From Planctomycetota bacterium (GTDB lineage: Bacteria > Planctomycetota > Phycisphaerae > Phycisphaerales > Phycisphaeraceae), in NCBI GenBank assembly GCA_026386955.1, contig JAPLMQ010000106.1:1-61759 (forward strand): a DNA stretch of 61,759 nt, given 5' to 3'. Shown piece by piece: positions 17,548-26,344 of the stretch (positions are counted from its first letter, which is position 1; every line of letters starts with the position of its first letter). The position numbers and the translations under genes are program-made. Under the pieces are notes generated by a model that worked only from the letters and a program-made list of their open reading frames with translations, did not search any database and was not told the DNA's origin.

Positions 17548-18930
17548 TTAGAGGGGGTCGACGCTGGCGACGAAGATCGGCTTGCCGCCCTTGATCTGCA
17601 GCACCACCGCCGACTTGTTCGCGTTGCGCTGGGCGTCGATGGTGATGTTGCCCGAGACACCCTTGAAGTCCTTGGTCTCCGCCAGGGCCGCGGCGATGTC
17701 CTTCCCCGAGAGCGACTTCGCTCGCCCCATCGCGTCGGCGAGGATCTTCGCCGCGTCGTACCCGCAGGCCGAGAGCGCCCCGGGGACCTCGCCCTTGTGC
17801 TTGGCCTTGTACTTCTCGACGAAGGTCTTCACCTCCGGGCGCTCGTCCTCGGGGGCGTAGTGGTTCGAGTAGTAGCAGCCCTCGACCGACTCGCCCGCGA
17901 TCTCCATCAGCTTGGGCGACTCCCACCCGTCCCCGCCCATCAGCGGCGACTTGATCCCCAGTTTCCGCGCCTGCAGGGCGATGCTGGCGATCTCGTTGTA
18001 GTAGCCCGGGATGTAGATCGCCTCGGCCCCGCTGTCGCGGATGGTCGTGAGCTGCGCCGAGAAGTCCGGGTCGCCCCCCTTGTAGGTCTGCACCGTGGTG
18101 ATCGTCCCGCCCAGCTTCTTGAAGGCCTGCTGGAAGAAGTCGTTGAGCCCCGTGGAGTAGGCCTGGCTCTTGTCGTAGAGCACCGCGACCTTGGTCAGCT
18201 TCAGGTTCTCGCTCGAGAACTTCGCCATCACCGTCCCCTGGAACGGGTCGATGAAGCAGACGCGGAAGATCATCGGGCCGATCTGCGTCACCTTTGGGTT
18301 GGTCGACGAGGGGCTGACCATCGGGATGCCCAGCTGCTGGGCGACCTGCCCGCCGGCGATCGAGCGCGTCGAGGCGACCTCGCCGAGCAGGGCGACGACC
18401 TTGTCCTGTGTGATGAGCCGGGTGACCGCGGAGCTCGCGCCCTGGGCGTTGCTCTGCGTGTCGTAGGTGATGACCTCGAGCTTCTTCCCGCGCACGCCGC
18501 CCGCGGCGTTGATCTCCTCCAGCGCGAGGCGCACGCCGTCTTCCGTCGTCTGCCCGAAGGTCGCCTCCGAGCCGGTCATCGAGGCGTAGTGCCCGACCTT
18601 GATGGTGTCGCCCTTGGCGTCGGCATCGTCCTTCTTGGTCCCGTCGGTGGCCTTCGCGGCGTCGCCTTGGGCGGGGGCGGCGGGAACCTTGGGGGCGTCG
18701 GGCGTCATGCTCGGAGCCGCTGGGGCAGCCGGGGTGCCGGGGGTGGCCGGGGTGTTCGAGTTGCTCTCGCCGCAGCCCGCGAGGGTGGCGACGACGGCCA
18801 TGATGGCGAGGCCCCGCCGCGCGGCGACATGCGACATGAGGCGATCCCAGACCCTGGGTTTGGAGCTCCAATTCTTCGGGAATTTGAGGCTTTCGGATGA
18901 CCTCATGTCATGCGGAACGGGACTCGACAT
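17548..18930 (-). CDS. Branched-chain amino-acid ABC transporter substrate-binding lipoprotein
   Basis: A periplasmic binding protein of the LivJ/LivK (Peripla_BP_6) type: DTIKVGHYASMTGSEATFG, then a two-lobed body with GGVRGKKLEVITYDTQSNAQGASSAVTRLI and MVSPSSTNPKVT. The lipobox LAGC sits after a hydrophobic helix. The start at 18930 has GAAGAGAG upstream but puts 31 extra residues before the likely signal peptide. ATG 18837 (MSHVAARRGLAIM) gives a normal 22-residue lipoprotein signal and may be the true start. A Pro/Ala/Asp linker of ~50 residues follows the Cys. First gene of the liv operon; ligand not testable here. Confidence 0.88.
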   Translation of the reverse strand: MSSPVPHDMRSSESLKFPKNWSSKPRVWDRLMSHVAARRGLAIMAVVATLAGCGESNSNTPATPGTPAAPAAPSMTPDAPKVPAAPAQGDAAKATDGTKKDDADAKGDTIKVGHYASMTGSEATFGQTTEDGVRLALEEINAAGGVRGKKLEVITYDTQSNAQGASSAVTRLITQDKVVALLGEVASTRSIAGGQVAQQLGIPMVSPSSTNPKVTQIGPMIFRVCFIDPFQGTVMAKFSSENLKLTKVAVLYDKSQAYSTGLNDFFQQAFKKLGGTITTVQTYKGGDPDFSAQLTTIRDSGAEAIYIPGYYNEIASIALQARKLGIKSPLMGGDGWESPKLMEIAGESVEGCYYSNHYAPEDERPEVKTFVEKYKAKHKGEVPGALSACGYDAAKILADAMGRAKSLSGKDIAAALAETKDFKGVSGNITIDAQRNANKSAVVLQIKGGKPIFVASVDPL

Positions 18931-19041
18931 GGTTTGGCTTCTCTCTTCAGGGGGGATCGGGCCCGGGCGCCGGCCTTCACGCGCCACTAATATAAGGCTT
19001 TCCGCCCGCGGGTGGGAGCGCCGAGCCGGCATTCCACCTCG

Positions 19042-20148
19042 TCACGGCCTCCGCGCCAACCACGCCTCGTCAAACCGCGCCAGCACCAGCGACTTCACGT
19101 CCCACATCCACCCGCCGACGCACCCGCTCTCGTAGAGGCAGTAGATCATGCCGTCGGGCCCGACCGCCAGGTCGGAATACCCGCTCCAGTCGGGCTCGAG
19201 CACGCGGGCGTGGGGCCAGGTCCACCCGCCGTCGCGGCTGAGCTTGACCGTCATCCCCTTGCGGTCGCAGCCGCCGACGTTGGCGGTCCCGGGATGGTCG
19301 GCGGAGGAAAGGTCGTCCGGGCCGGCGTACAGGATCGCATCCTTCCCGCCGTGGTGGTCGATGGGCATCCCGCAGACGCTCCCCATGCAGAACGGCTCAT
19401 GCAGCCCCGCATCGAAGCGCAGCGGCGACCAGCCGTTCACCCCGTCGGGGCTGACCGTCACCACCCGCCTCTTCGCCGGCGAGGCGTTGCGGATGTTCAT
19501 CATCACCCGCCCGTCGCGCAGCTCGACGAGCACCGGCTCCATCGGGTTGCCCACGCCGGCCCCGTCGCCGTCGCGCACGACGATCGGCCCGCGCCGCCAG
19601 CTTCGCCCGCCGTCGTCGCTGAAGATCACCGAGGCCGCGGTGGGCTTCTGATCGGGGCTCGCCGAGAGCCAGACGGGGACCAGCAGCCGCCCGCCACGCA
19701 GGCGAAGCCCGTGCCCCGGGCCGGTGGCGATCATCACCCAGTCGTACTCGGGGCGGTACTGCTCGAAGACCGGCGTGATCTCCGTCGCCGGCCCGAACGT
19801 CGCGCCGGCGTCGCGGCTGATCGCGTGGAACGCCCGCTTGTAGTCGCGGCAATACAAGTGGTGAACTTCGTCGGACCCCGGCACGACGATCATCGTGGCG
19901 TTGTGGGCCGCCCCCGTCTCGCCCGCCACCAGCACGCTCGGGGCAGACCACGTCTCGCCCACGTCGACGCTGCGGCGGACGAGCAGGTCGATCGCGCCGA
20001 TGTCCGACGAGCTTTGTCGCCGCGCCTCGCAGACCGCGATGATTGTGCCGCGCCCGGCGACGGCCAACGCGGGGATTCGGTAGGTGTGATAGCCCCCTTG
20101 CCGGGCTTCGAAGAGGACTGATTGCCGCACCGCCGATGGGTTGCCCAC
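19042..20148 (-). CDS. Sialidase / BNR-repeat neuraminidase-like enzyme
   Basis: A 368-aa six-bladed propeller. The YRIP box at residues 23-26 gives the first Arg of the sialidase triad. Asp-box repeats follow (RSVDVGETWS, SRDAGATFG, SDDGGRSWR, SRDGGWTWP). Sialidases cleave terminal sialic acids or related sugars. No signal peptide is obvious, so a cytoplasmic location or missed export is possible. The start is GTG 20148 with AAGGGGACC upstream. It is divergent from the large gene at 20223, with 74 bases between them. Substrate specificity is inferred only at family level. Confidence 0.8.
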   Translation of the reverse strand: MGNPSAVRQSVLFEARQGGYHTYRIPALAVAGRGTIIAVCEARRQSSSDIGAIDLLVRRSVDVGETWSAPSVLVAGETGAAHNATMIVVPGSDEVHHLYCRDYKRAFHAISRDAGATFGPATEITPVFEQYRPEYDWVMIATGPGHGLRLRGGRLLVPVWLSASPDQKPTAASVIFSDDGGRSWRRGPIVVRDGDGAGVGNPMEPVLVELRDGRVMMNIRNASPAKRRVVTVSPDGVNGWSPLRFDAGLHEPFCMGSVCGMPIDHHGGKDAILYAGPDDLSSADHPGTANVGGCDRKGMTVKLSRDGGWTWPHARVLEPDWSGYSDLAVGPDGMIYCLYESGCVGGWMWDVKSLVLARFDEAWLARRP

Positions 20149-20222
20149 GACCCGGTCCCCTTGCGAGTGGTCTGATTCGGCCCATACTTTACACGCCCCG
20201 CCCGCACCCTCCGGAGTTTCCC

Positions 20223-23200
20223 GTGCACACGATCTCGCTCACCTCCCCGCTCGACGCCGTCTGGACCGAGCAGGACGTCCGTCTGGCCCTTCCCGGCCTG
20301 CGCCCCGGCACGCCGCTCTCGCTGCGTGTCGATGGTGCCGCCGCGCCGTTCCAATACACCGGCGTCGCCGACGACGCGGGAGCGCAGGTGCTTGTCCGCC
20401 TCGGGCTGGCCCGCGGGCAGAAGCGCACGCTGGAGTTCGCGCCAGCGCCGTCGCTCGCGCCAGGCGTTTCGTTGACGCGGCACGACATCGTCGTGCCCGA
20501 GGCTGGTGTGGAGATCGGCGTCGAAGGGCGAAAACTGAAGATCCAGCGGCCGCGCGTCGAAGCTGGCCGCATCACCGGCCCCTTCGCGGGCTACGCCGGC
20601 CGCCCGTTGGATAGCTCGATCACCTGTTCCGCGGAGCTGCTCACCTTCGCGCTCGCCCGCGTCAACGACGGTCCGCTCTTCGTCGAATACGAACTTGAGT
20701 ACCGCTTCACCGACGCCAAGCGCTATCTCCTCCGCCTGCGCTGCAGCCGGCATGAGCCGATCATCGATGTGCACGAAACCATCGCTCTGGGAATGGACGC
20801 GAAACTCACGCTCGCCTTCAACCCCGCCGGCACGTTCGACCGTGTCCTCTCGCACGGCAACTTCGAATTCGAGGGCGACCGCCAGCCGACCGACGAAGCC
20901 CTGCGCGACGCGCGCCCGCGCGACCTCTTGCTGCGCATCCAGGCGCCGGTGCTGGGTGAGTACGTCGTGCCCAACAACCGTGGCTGGTTCGCCCTCTATT
21001 CCACTGCGGAGGAGGGCGCAGGCGGTGCGGCGATGCTCGGGCTGATGACCATCGACCCCGGGCGCTGGACCCGCGCGGCCGAGAACATCATGCACCTGCA
21101 CGTCCGCGGCGGGCGGGCTGAACTCTCTGCCCCGCTGGGTGGGGGCGAACGCCGCTGGGCCCTGCTGGCCGCGCCGTTGGAGAAGGGCTACACGCCCGAG
21201 CGCCGCTTCGTCTTCAACCGCCTTCACGCTGAGCTCAACGCGCTGCGCCTGGACGAGCATCTCGACTTGGCCGACGAGGTGGTGCTCGACGCCTCCTGCG
21301 CCGAGGCCCCCGGCGTGCTGGGGGAGAACTACCGTCAGCGCGCCCACGCGGCCGCGGCCTCGCTTCCGCCGTTGCGCCGCTTCCTGGCCGAGAACGACGC
21401 AAAGGCCCTCGACAACACCGTCTCTCTTCCGCTCTTCGCCGCCCTCGAGCCGACGTCCGAGCGCCTGGCCGCGCTCAAGGCCATGCTCTTCGAGCGCTTC
21501 GAGCGCTGGGTCTGGCAGTTCCAGGGTCACCGAAAGAACCAGGGCGATTACGCGAAGAACGTCATCGGCTTCACCCGTCGGCTGCGCGGGCTGATGATCG
21601 CCTACGAGCTCCTGCGCAAGGAACGGGCCCTGACCGACGCGGAGGTCCGCCGCTTCGGTTCCTACTTCGTCTTCGCCGCGCGGCGGATCATGGACGCCGG
21701 CCGCTGGCCGCACGAGCGCACCTGGCTTCACCCCGACCACCCCGAATCGACCCGCGACTTCTACACCTACCCCGGCGAGCACCGCCCCGACAAGCTCGTC
21801 TGGACCAACTGCCTACCCAACTTCCAGTCCGATCCGCTCACCGCCCTCGTCCACCTCGCAGCCCTCGTCCCCGACCACCCCGACTCCAAGGCCTGGCTGC
21901 GCTTCGGTCTCGACGACCTCGACCGCCAGCTCGACGCCTACTGCGGCCCGACCGGCGCCTGGGAGGAGTCGATCAACTACGCCGCCTACACGCTCTCCTA
22001 CTTCGTCATCACCTTCCGCATCCTGAAGAACCGCCTGGGCATCGACTACTTCAACGATCCCCGCATGCGCCGCTACGTGACGTGGCTTGTGCGCTTCCTC
22101 GCCCCGCTCGACAAGCGCTGGGGCGTCCACACCTGGCCGGCGATCGGCAACTCGGGCCTGCCCACCGGCGGGGGCGAGTACCTCCTCGCCTACGCGAGCG
22201 AACTCGCCCAGGGCGACCCGCTGCGCGACCAGCTCATCGCCGCCTACCAGCGCCTCGAGCCCACGGTCAGCCTCATGGAGCACTACCCGCTCATCACGGC
22301 GATCGGCTCGGTGATCCCCGATCCCGCCCGCGGGCTCTACCCGCTCCCCGCCTGCGTTAGCGAGCGAATGGACGAGGTCGGCGTCGCCATGCGCCACGAC
22401 CACGACTCCCCGCGCGAGTCCTTCCTCTTCCAGAAGATCGGCTTTGCCAAGGACCACTACGAAGGCGACGAATCGGCCTTCAACTGGTACGCCAAGGGCA
22501 CGCCCCTCGCGATGGACTACGGCACCTACACGCCCGACGTCGCCCTCGCCTCCGCCCATAACCTCGTCGAGATCCCCGACGCCGACTACCTCCGCCGCGG
22601 CTACCTGGGCGAGACCTTCTTCTCCCCCGCGCTCGACTACACCCGCAGCGAAGTCCCCGTCACCCTCAAGCTCCAGCACGGCAAGGTGCGCACCTTCGCC
22701 GAGATCGACGGCCCGCCGCAGAAGCCGCTCTATTTCTACATGGGCGACGAGAACCCCGTCGGGCCCAAGACCTGGGTCACGCGGATGCTGCTCTTCGTCA
22801 AGCCCGACTATCTCTTGATCCTCGATCGCGTCTTCGGCGCGACGCCTCACCGCTTCAACCTCCACAGCGTGACCGACAAGATCGTCCGTGACGGCTCGAC
22901 GATCCGCGCCACGGGGCGGTTCAACCTCGACCTGCTCTGCTTCGTGCAGCACCCCGATCGGTTCGACATGCAGACGGGCGAGCTCACGCCCAAGTTCCGC
23001 ACGCCCGAGCAGGCGGCCCCGCACCGGCAGAGCTTCTTCCGCATCTACAACACCACCGACGCGCTCTACCGCACCGTGCTCTTCGCGCAGGAGCGAGAGC
23101 GGAAAGTGGAGATCACACGCGTGGGGAAGACCGGTGTGCGCGTCTCGACGCCCGAATATGTCGACTACGCTTTCGTCTCCGACGAGGTGGCGACCGAGCG

Positions 23201-23417
23201 GCTGGCCGACGTGGCCTTCGTCGGGCGCGCGGGTTGGATCCGCCGCTGGGCCTGCGGGAAGATTGAGGCCGCCATGCCCGATGGCGACCTGATCGGCGCC
23301 TTCGGCACGCGCATCGAAGGCCGTGGCCCGTGGGCGTACAACGCGGAGGGCAAGGGCGCGATGGAGATCCGCGGCACGCCGCGGGCGGTGAAGGTGAGCA
23401 AGGTGGAAGGTGTGTGA
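20223..23417 (+). CDS. Heparinase II/III-like or related polysaccharide lyase/hydrolase
   Basis: The start is GTG 20223 because CGGAG lies seven bases upstream; codons before it look non-coding. The 1064-aa product has an N-terminal beta region (~1-270) and a helical toroid (~300-700) with repeated aromatic helices (WVWQFQGHRKNQGDYAKNVIGF, TGAWEESINYAAYTLSYFV). It ends in a beta-sandwich (~720-1050) with WYAKGTPLAMDYGTYTPD and LKLQHGKVRTFAEIDGPP. This order matches polysaccharide lyases of the heparinase II/III type, but the catalytic residues could not be assigned. It has no clear signal peptide. Divergent from the sialidase, suggesting shared glycan use. Confidence 0.55.
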   Translation: MHTISLTSPLDAVWTEQDVRLALPGLRPGTPLSLRVDGAAAPFQYTGVADDAGAQVLVRLGLARGQKRTLEFAPAPSLAPGVSLTRHDIVVPEAGVEIGVEGRKLKIQRPRVEAGRITGPFAGYAGRPLDSSITCSAELLTFALARVNDGPLFVEYELEYRFTDAKRYLLRLRCSRHEPIIDVHETIALGMDAKLTLAFNPAGTFDRVLSHGNFEFEGDRQPTDEALRDARPRDLLLRIQAPVLGEYVVPNNRGWFALYSTAEEGAGGAAMLGLMTIDPGRWTRAAENIMHLHVRGGRAELSAPLGGGERRWALLAAPLEKGYTPERRFVFNRLHAELNALRLDEHLDLADEVVLDASCAEAPGVLGENYRQRAHAAAASLPPLRRFLAENDAKALDNTVSLPLFAALEPTSERLAALKAMLFERFERWVWQFQGHRKNQGDYAKNVIGFTRRLRGLMIAYELLRKERALTDAEVRRFGSYFVFAARRIMDAGRWPHERTWLHPDHPESTRDFYTYPGEHRPDKLVWTNCLPNFQSDPLTALVHLAALVPDHPDSKAWLRFGLDDLDRQLDAYCGPTGAWEESINYAAYTLSYFVITFRILKNRLGIDYFNDPRMRRYVTWLVRFLAPLDKRWGVHTWPAIGNSGLPTGGGEYLLAYASELAQGDPLRDQLIAAYQRLEPTVSLMEHYPLITAIGSVIPDPARGLYPLPACVSERMDEVGVAMRHDHDSPRESFLFQKIGFAKDHYEGDESAFNWYAKGTPLAMDYGTYTPDVALASAHNLVEIPDADYLRRGYLGETFFSPALDYTRSEVPVTLKLQHGKVRTFAEIDGPPQKPLYFYMGDENPVGPKTWVTRMLLFVKPDYLLILDRVFGATPHRFNLHSVTDKIVRDGSTIRATGRFNLDLLCFVQHPDRFDMQTGELTPKFRTPEQAAPHRQSFFRIYNTTDALYRTVLFAQERERKVEITRVGKTGVRVSTPEYVDYAFVSDEVATERLADVAFVGRAGWIRRWACGKIEAAMPDGDLIGAFGTRIEGRGPWAYNAEGKGAMEIRGTPRAVKVSKVEGV

Positions 23418-23435
23418 GGGCGGCCGAAGCCCGTC

Positions 23436-23619
23436 TTGTTAGCCGGAAGCGCAAGCGACGGGACAGGGGTGCTCCAATCCTCATCCAGGATGAATTGCAA
23501 GATTTGCGCCGGATCACATGTGGACGCGTTTCCTTCGCGGCTGTTTCGCCAAATGGGAGCTCAGGCGTGGCTGTCGATTGATCAACCCCCGTCCCGTCGC
23601 TTGCGCTTCCGGCTAACAA
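23436..23619. repeat. Inverted-repeat element, family E copy 1
   Basis: A 184-bp element with ~34-bp terminal inverted repeats. The left arm is TTGTTAGCCGGAAGCGCAAG then CGACGGGACAGGGG, and the right arm is its near-perfect reverse complement ending GGCTAACAA. It occupies most of the 319-bp gap after the large lyase-like gene. A second member lies at 39039-39215. It encodes nothing. Confidence 0.85.
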
Positions 23620-23736
23620 ATCCATCGTCCCTCTGTAACCGCACCGCCGCGCCATCACACTCTCCTCTCGCGGACGCAAAGCCCATCGTCGCCGGAGCGG
23701 CGAAGGCCGAACGCGACCCGCGACAGGAGATAGGAC

Positions 23737-24264
23737 ATGACACGCAAGTGGATTCTGACGGGAGCCGCGGCGATCGGCGGGCTGGTGCTGGTTTCGGGCG
23801 CGTGGGCGGCGGGGGAGGTCAGGGCAACGCATCGGATGCGGGCCGGACTGGAGGGGATGGAAGGCCGGCCGCTGCACCGGTTCATCGTCGGGCAGGTCGG
23901 CCGGCTGATGGTCCTCAAGAGCGACATGAACGTCACCGACGAGCAGCGGGCCAAGATCCGCGCGATCGTCGAGTCGCACAAGGGCCAGATCGCCCCGGCG
24001 GCCAAGGACCTGGCGACGCGCGGGCGGGCGCTGCGCGAGGCGGTCATCGCCGACAAGACCGACGAGAGGGCGATCCGCGCCGCGGCGGGCGAGATGGGCA
24101 GGAGCATCGGGGAGGCCGCGGTCCTCGCGGCCGCGATCCGCGCGGAGGTCCGCCCCTTGCTCACCGACGAGCAGCGCAAGGCGCTCGACGCCTTCCGGGC
24201 GGAGTCGGACAAGGCGATGGACCGGATGATCGACGAGGCGATGAAGAAGCCGGAGACGCCGTGA
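23737..24264 (+). CDS. Spy/CpxP-like periplasmic protein
   Basis: A 175-aa protein with a hydrophobic N-terminal segment (~7-26, signal peptide or anchor) followed by an all-helical body. The body has the LTxxQ-like phrases NVTDEQRAKIRAIVESHKGQ and PLLTDEQRKALDAFRAESDKAMD. This is the signature of the Spy/CpxP/ZraP group, periplasmic chaperone or metal-sensing proteins. RBS AGGAGATAGGAC precedes ATG 23737. Its TGA overlaps the GTG start of the sigma factor. It is likely part of the sensing side of this operon, in parallel with the CnrX-like product of 25393. Confidence 0.72.
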   Translation: MTRKWILTGAAAIGGLVLVSGAWAAGEVRATHRMRAGLEGMEGRPLHRFIVGQVGRLMVLKSDMNVTDEQRAKIRAIVESHKGQIAPAAKDLATRGRALREAVIADKTDERAIRAAAGEMGRSIGEAAVLAAAIRAEVRPLLTDEQRKALDAFRAESDKAMDRMIDEAMKKPETP

Positions 24265-25055
24265 AGGCCGACCTTGTGATGACTGCCGGGCCGATAGGGC
24301 TTGCCCCGGCCTTCGGACTGCCGAGCCGCTCCGCCTGCGCGGGGTGGCTCGGCGCGTTGGCGCTGCTGGACGCGACCGCGGCGTGGACGGAAAGTAGGGG
24401 CGTGGGAACCGACGCCAATGCGACTGCCGGAAGCGATGCCGGCGCCACGAGCGCCGACGCGCTCGACCGAGCCGACGTGCTCGCCTCCCAGGGCGGCGAC
24501 GGCGGGGCCTACGCCCGCCTCGTCGCGCGGCATCAGGACGCGCTAGTAATTCGGATGCGCCGCTTCGCCCGCGGCCCCGCCGCCGTTGAGGAACTTGTGC
24601 AGGAGATCTTCGTCGAGGCCTATTTCTCGTTGGGCTCGTACCGCGGGTCGGCCCCGTTCGCCCATTGGCTGGGACGCATCGCGACCCGCGTCGGCTACCG
24701 GGCCTGGCGGAGGGGCCAGGCCCGCAAGACCGTCGCGCTGGCCGACTGGGATGGCTCGGCCGACGAACGCCGGGATGGGCCAGGGTCCGGCGCAAGCGCC
24801 GAGGCGCGCGAGGCGGCGGAGGAATTGCACGACCTGCTCGAGGCCCTTCCGCCGCGGGACCGACTCGTGCTCACGCTGCTTTATCTAGAGGAGCGCAGCG
24901 TCGCCGAAGCGGCGAGCCTCGCGGGCTGGAGCGCGACGATGGTGAAGGTGCAGGCCTTCCGGGCCCGGGGCAAGCTCAAGCGGTTGATGGCCAAGCGTGA
25001 CGTGGAGCGGGCGGGCCGGCCGAAGGATATCGCCCAGCAAAGGGAGCCACGATGA
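24261..25055 (+). CDS. ECF-type RNA polymerase sigma factor with long N-terminal extension
   Basis: The start is GTG 24261, overlapping the previous stop (GTGA) and preceded by GGAG. The product is 264 aa. Region 2 spans ~82-150 (YARLVARHQDAL, VEELVQEIFVEAYFSLGSYRG, FAHWLGRIATRVGYRAWRR) and region 4 spans ~186-242 (LEALPPRDRLVLTLLYLEERSVAEAASLAGWS, then VKVQAFRARGKLKRL). Residues 1-75 form an Ala/Gly/Asp-rich extension not usual in ECF factors; ATG 24279 is an alternative start. It directs transcription of a stress or envelope regulon and is coupled to the next gene by an ATGA overlap. Confidence 0.88.
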   Translation: MKADLVMTAGPIGLAPAFGLPSRSACAGWLGALALLDATAAWTESRGVGTDANATAGSDAGATSADALDRADVLASQGGDGGAYARLVARHQDALVIRMRRFARGPAAVEELVQEIFVEAYFSLGSYRGSAPFAHWLGRIATRVGYRAWRRGQARKTVALADWDGSADERRDGPGSGASAEAREAAEELHDLLEALPPRDRLVLTLLYLEERSVAEAASLAGWSATMVKVQAFRARGKLKRLMAKRDVERAGRPKDIAQQREPR

Positions 25056-25396
25056 AGAACGACAGGAACGTATCGAATCGCCGCGAGGGCGCGGACGACG
25101 CCGTCGAGCGACTCCGGGCGCTGGACGCGCAGGCACAGCGAAGACCAGCCGCACGCGTCGACGTGACAGCGGGCGTGCTGCGGGCGATCGCCGCGGAGCA
25201 GGGCCAAATCGCGCCGACGAGAGCCGCTGGGGCGATCCTCTTCGGAGCATGGGCGAACCGGGCGACGTTGGAGTGGAGCGCCGTCGCGGCGATGGCGATG
25301 GCGGCCGCGGTGACGGCGTTGGCCTGGCAGGCATTGACTGATGGCCTCGACCCGTTGCACGGGATCTTCAGCACTTTTGCGATGGGAATGCCATGA
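25052..25396 (+). CDS. Putative anti-sigma factor-like membrane protein
   Basis: A 114-aa protein. The N-terminal ~60 residues are polar and helical (DDAVERLRALDAQAQRRPAARVDVTAGVLRAI), followed by one hydrophobic segment (~75-95, AVAAMAMAAAVTALAWQAL) and a short tail. No ZAS zinc motif is present. The position immediately after the sigma gene (ATGA overlap) and before a CnrX-like sensor suggests a CnrY-type short anti-sigma. That role is inferred from synteny, not from a recognised domain. Confidence 0.6.
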   Translation: MKNDRNVSNRREGADDAVERLRALDAQAQRRPAARVDVTAGVLRAIAAEQGQIAPTRAAGAILFGAWANRATLEWSAVAAMAMAAAVTALAWQALTDGLDPLHGIFSTFAMGMP

Positions 25397-25896
25397 CCAA
25401 TCCGGCCGAACCACTTTCATCGACGCCGCCGTCCACTCCCGCGGCGACCGCGCTTCCGCCGCCGATTCCCCCTCGCCGGCGCTGGCTGACCGTGCTGCTC
25501 ACGGCGGTGATCTTCGTCGCCGGCCTCATGGTCGGTTCAGCCGCCACCGTCGCGATCGCCGTGCATCGGATCCAATACGCGATCCACCACCCCGAGGAGG
25601 CCCCCGATCGCATCACCCGGGAGTTGAAGCGCAAACTCCGCCTCAACGATGAGCAGGCGGGGCGTGTGCGCGGCATCCTCGCGCGTCATCAGCAGGCCCT
25701 GCAGGGAATCCGCTTCCGCGTTCAGCCGGAGTTGGAGGACCTCTTCGCCCGAGTGGAGAGCGACGTCGCGGACACACTCGAGAAGACGCAGGAGGTGCGC
25801 TGGCACGCGATGGTGCGGAACATCCGCGAGCGCTGGCTCCCGCCCTCGGCCCCGGCTCCGCTCTCGGAAGCGGTCCCCAATCCAAATCCTCGTTGA
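25393..25896 (+). CDS. Membrane-anchored Spy/CnrX-like periplasmic sensor
   Basis: A 167-aa protein with a Pro-rich cytoplasmic N-terminus (1-28), one transmembrane helix (~31-55) and a periplasmic helical domain. That domain carries RELKRKLRLNDEQAGRVRGILARHQQAL and EVRWHAMVRNIRERWLP. This anchored helical-hairpin layout is that of CnrX/heavy-metal-resistance (Metal_resist) sensors. Several His residues (HH at ~62, H in ARHQQ, WHAM) could bind metal, but no ligand is shown. The start overlaps the previous stop (ATGA). It is the last gene of the four-gene sigma operon. Confidence 0.68.
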   Translation: MTNPAEPLSSTPPSTPAATALPPPIPPRRRWLTVLLTAVIFVAGLMVGSAATVAIAVHRIQYAIHHPEEAPDRITRELKRKLRLNDEQAGRVRGILARHQQALQGIRFRVQPELEDLFARVESDVADTLEKTQEVRWHAMVRNIRERWLPPSAPAPLSEAVPNPNPR

Positions 25897-26033
25897 GGTG
25901 GGTTTGGCGCGGCTGGGCAATCTGGCGGGGAGCGCATGGGAGGCGGGCTGGAGGCGGGCCGGTGGCGGGGCAAGAGGGGGCCAATAGCGGACGGGCAGCA
26001 TGCAGAAAGAAGCGGCAAAACCGCGTCGCCGAG

Positions 26034-26263
26034 GCCTCCAAACGACCTCTGCGCAAACATGTTCCACGTGGAACATGTTTGCGCGACGGACACCCTCGTT
26101 TTTGACCTGAAATCAAGGCTTTGCCCCGCGGTTCCTAGCCCGACGCCCACGCGCCCGGAAACAGGCCCCCCAAGGCCTCCACAGAAGTGCAATTCCTGGG
26201 CGACAAACCGATTTGGCGCAAAGGGGTTTGCTCGCCGGACCAGCGGGGCCGCGTTGCAAAGGC
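26034..26263. repeat. parS-bearing centromere-like module, copy 2
   Basis: A ~230-bp module matching 13351-13584: GCCTCCAAACGACC, a long palindrome around parS, TCAAGGCTTT 38 bases further on, AATTCCTGGGCGA, then CAAACCGATTTGGCGCAAA (26204-26222) followed by GGGGTTTG, and a final GCAAAGGC. It lies in the 448-bp gap between the CnrX-like gene and the dioxygenase-like gene. The intervening bases differ strongly from copy 1, so the shared blocks stand out. Confidence 0.75.
26060..26075. promoter_or_regulatory. parS: parS site (ParB-binding centromere), copy 2
   Basis: The same perfect TGTTCCACGTGGAACA as at 13377. Here it sits in a 34-bp perfect palindrome (26051-26084) whose flanking arms (GCGCAAACA) differ from copy 1 (GCGCAACGA) on both sides, so symmetry is kept. 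Confidence 0.85.
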
Positions 26264-26265
26264 GC

Positions 26266-26296
26266 TTGACCTTCCGCGCCGATGATCGTCTATAAT
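26266..26296 (+). promoter_or_regulatory. Candidate promoter of the dioxygenase-like gene
   Basis: TTGACC (26266-26271) and an exact TATAAT (26291-26296), with a 19-bp spacer that is slightly long. It would start transcription about 40 bases before ATG 26345. It lies directly at the end of the parS module. Confidence 0.5.
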
Positions 26297-26344
26297 GCTG
26301 TCCCCCACCCAGGCGATTTTTGCCCCCCACAGGACAACCCAGCG

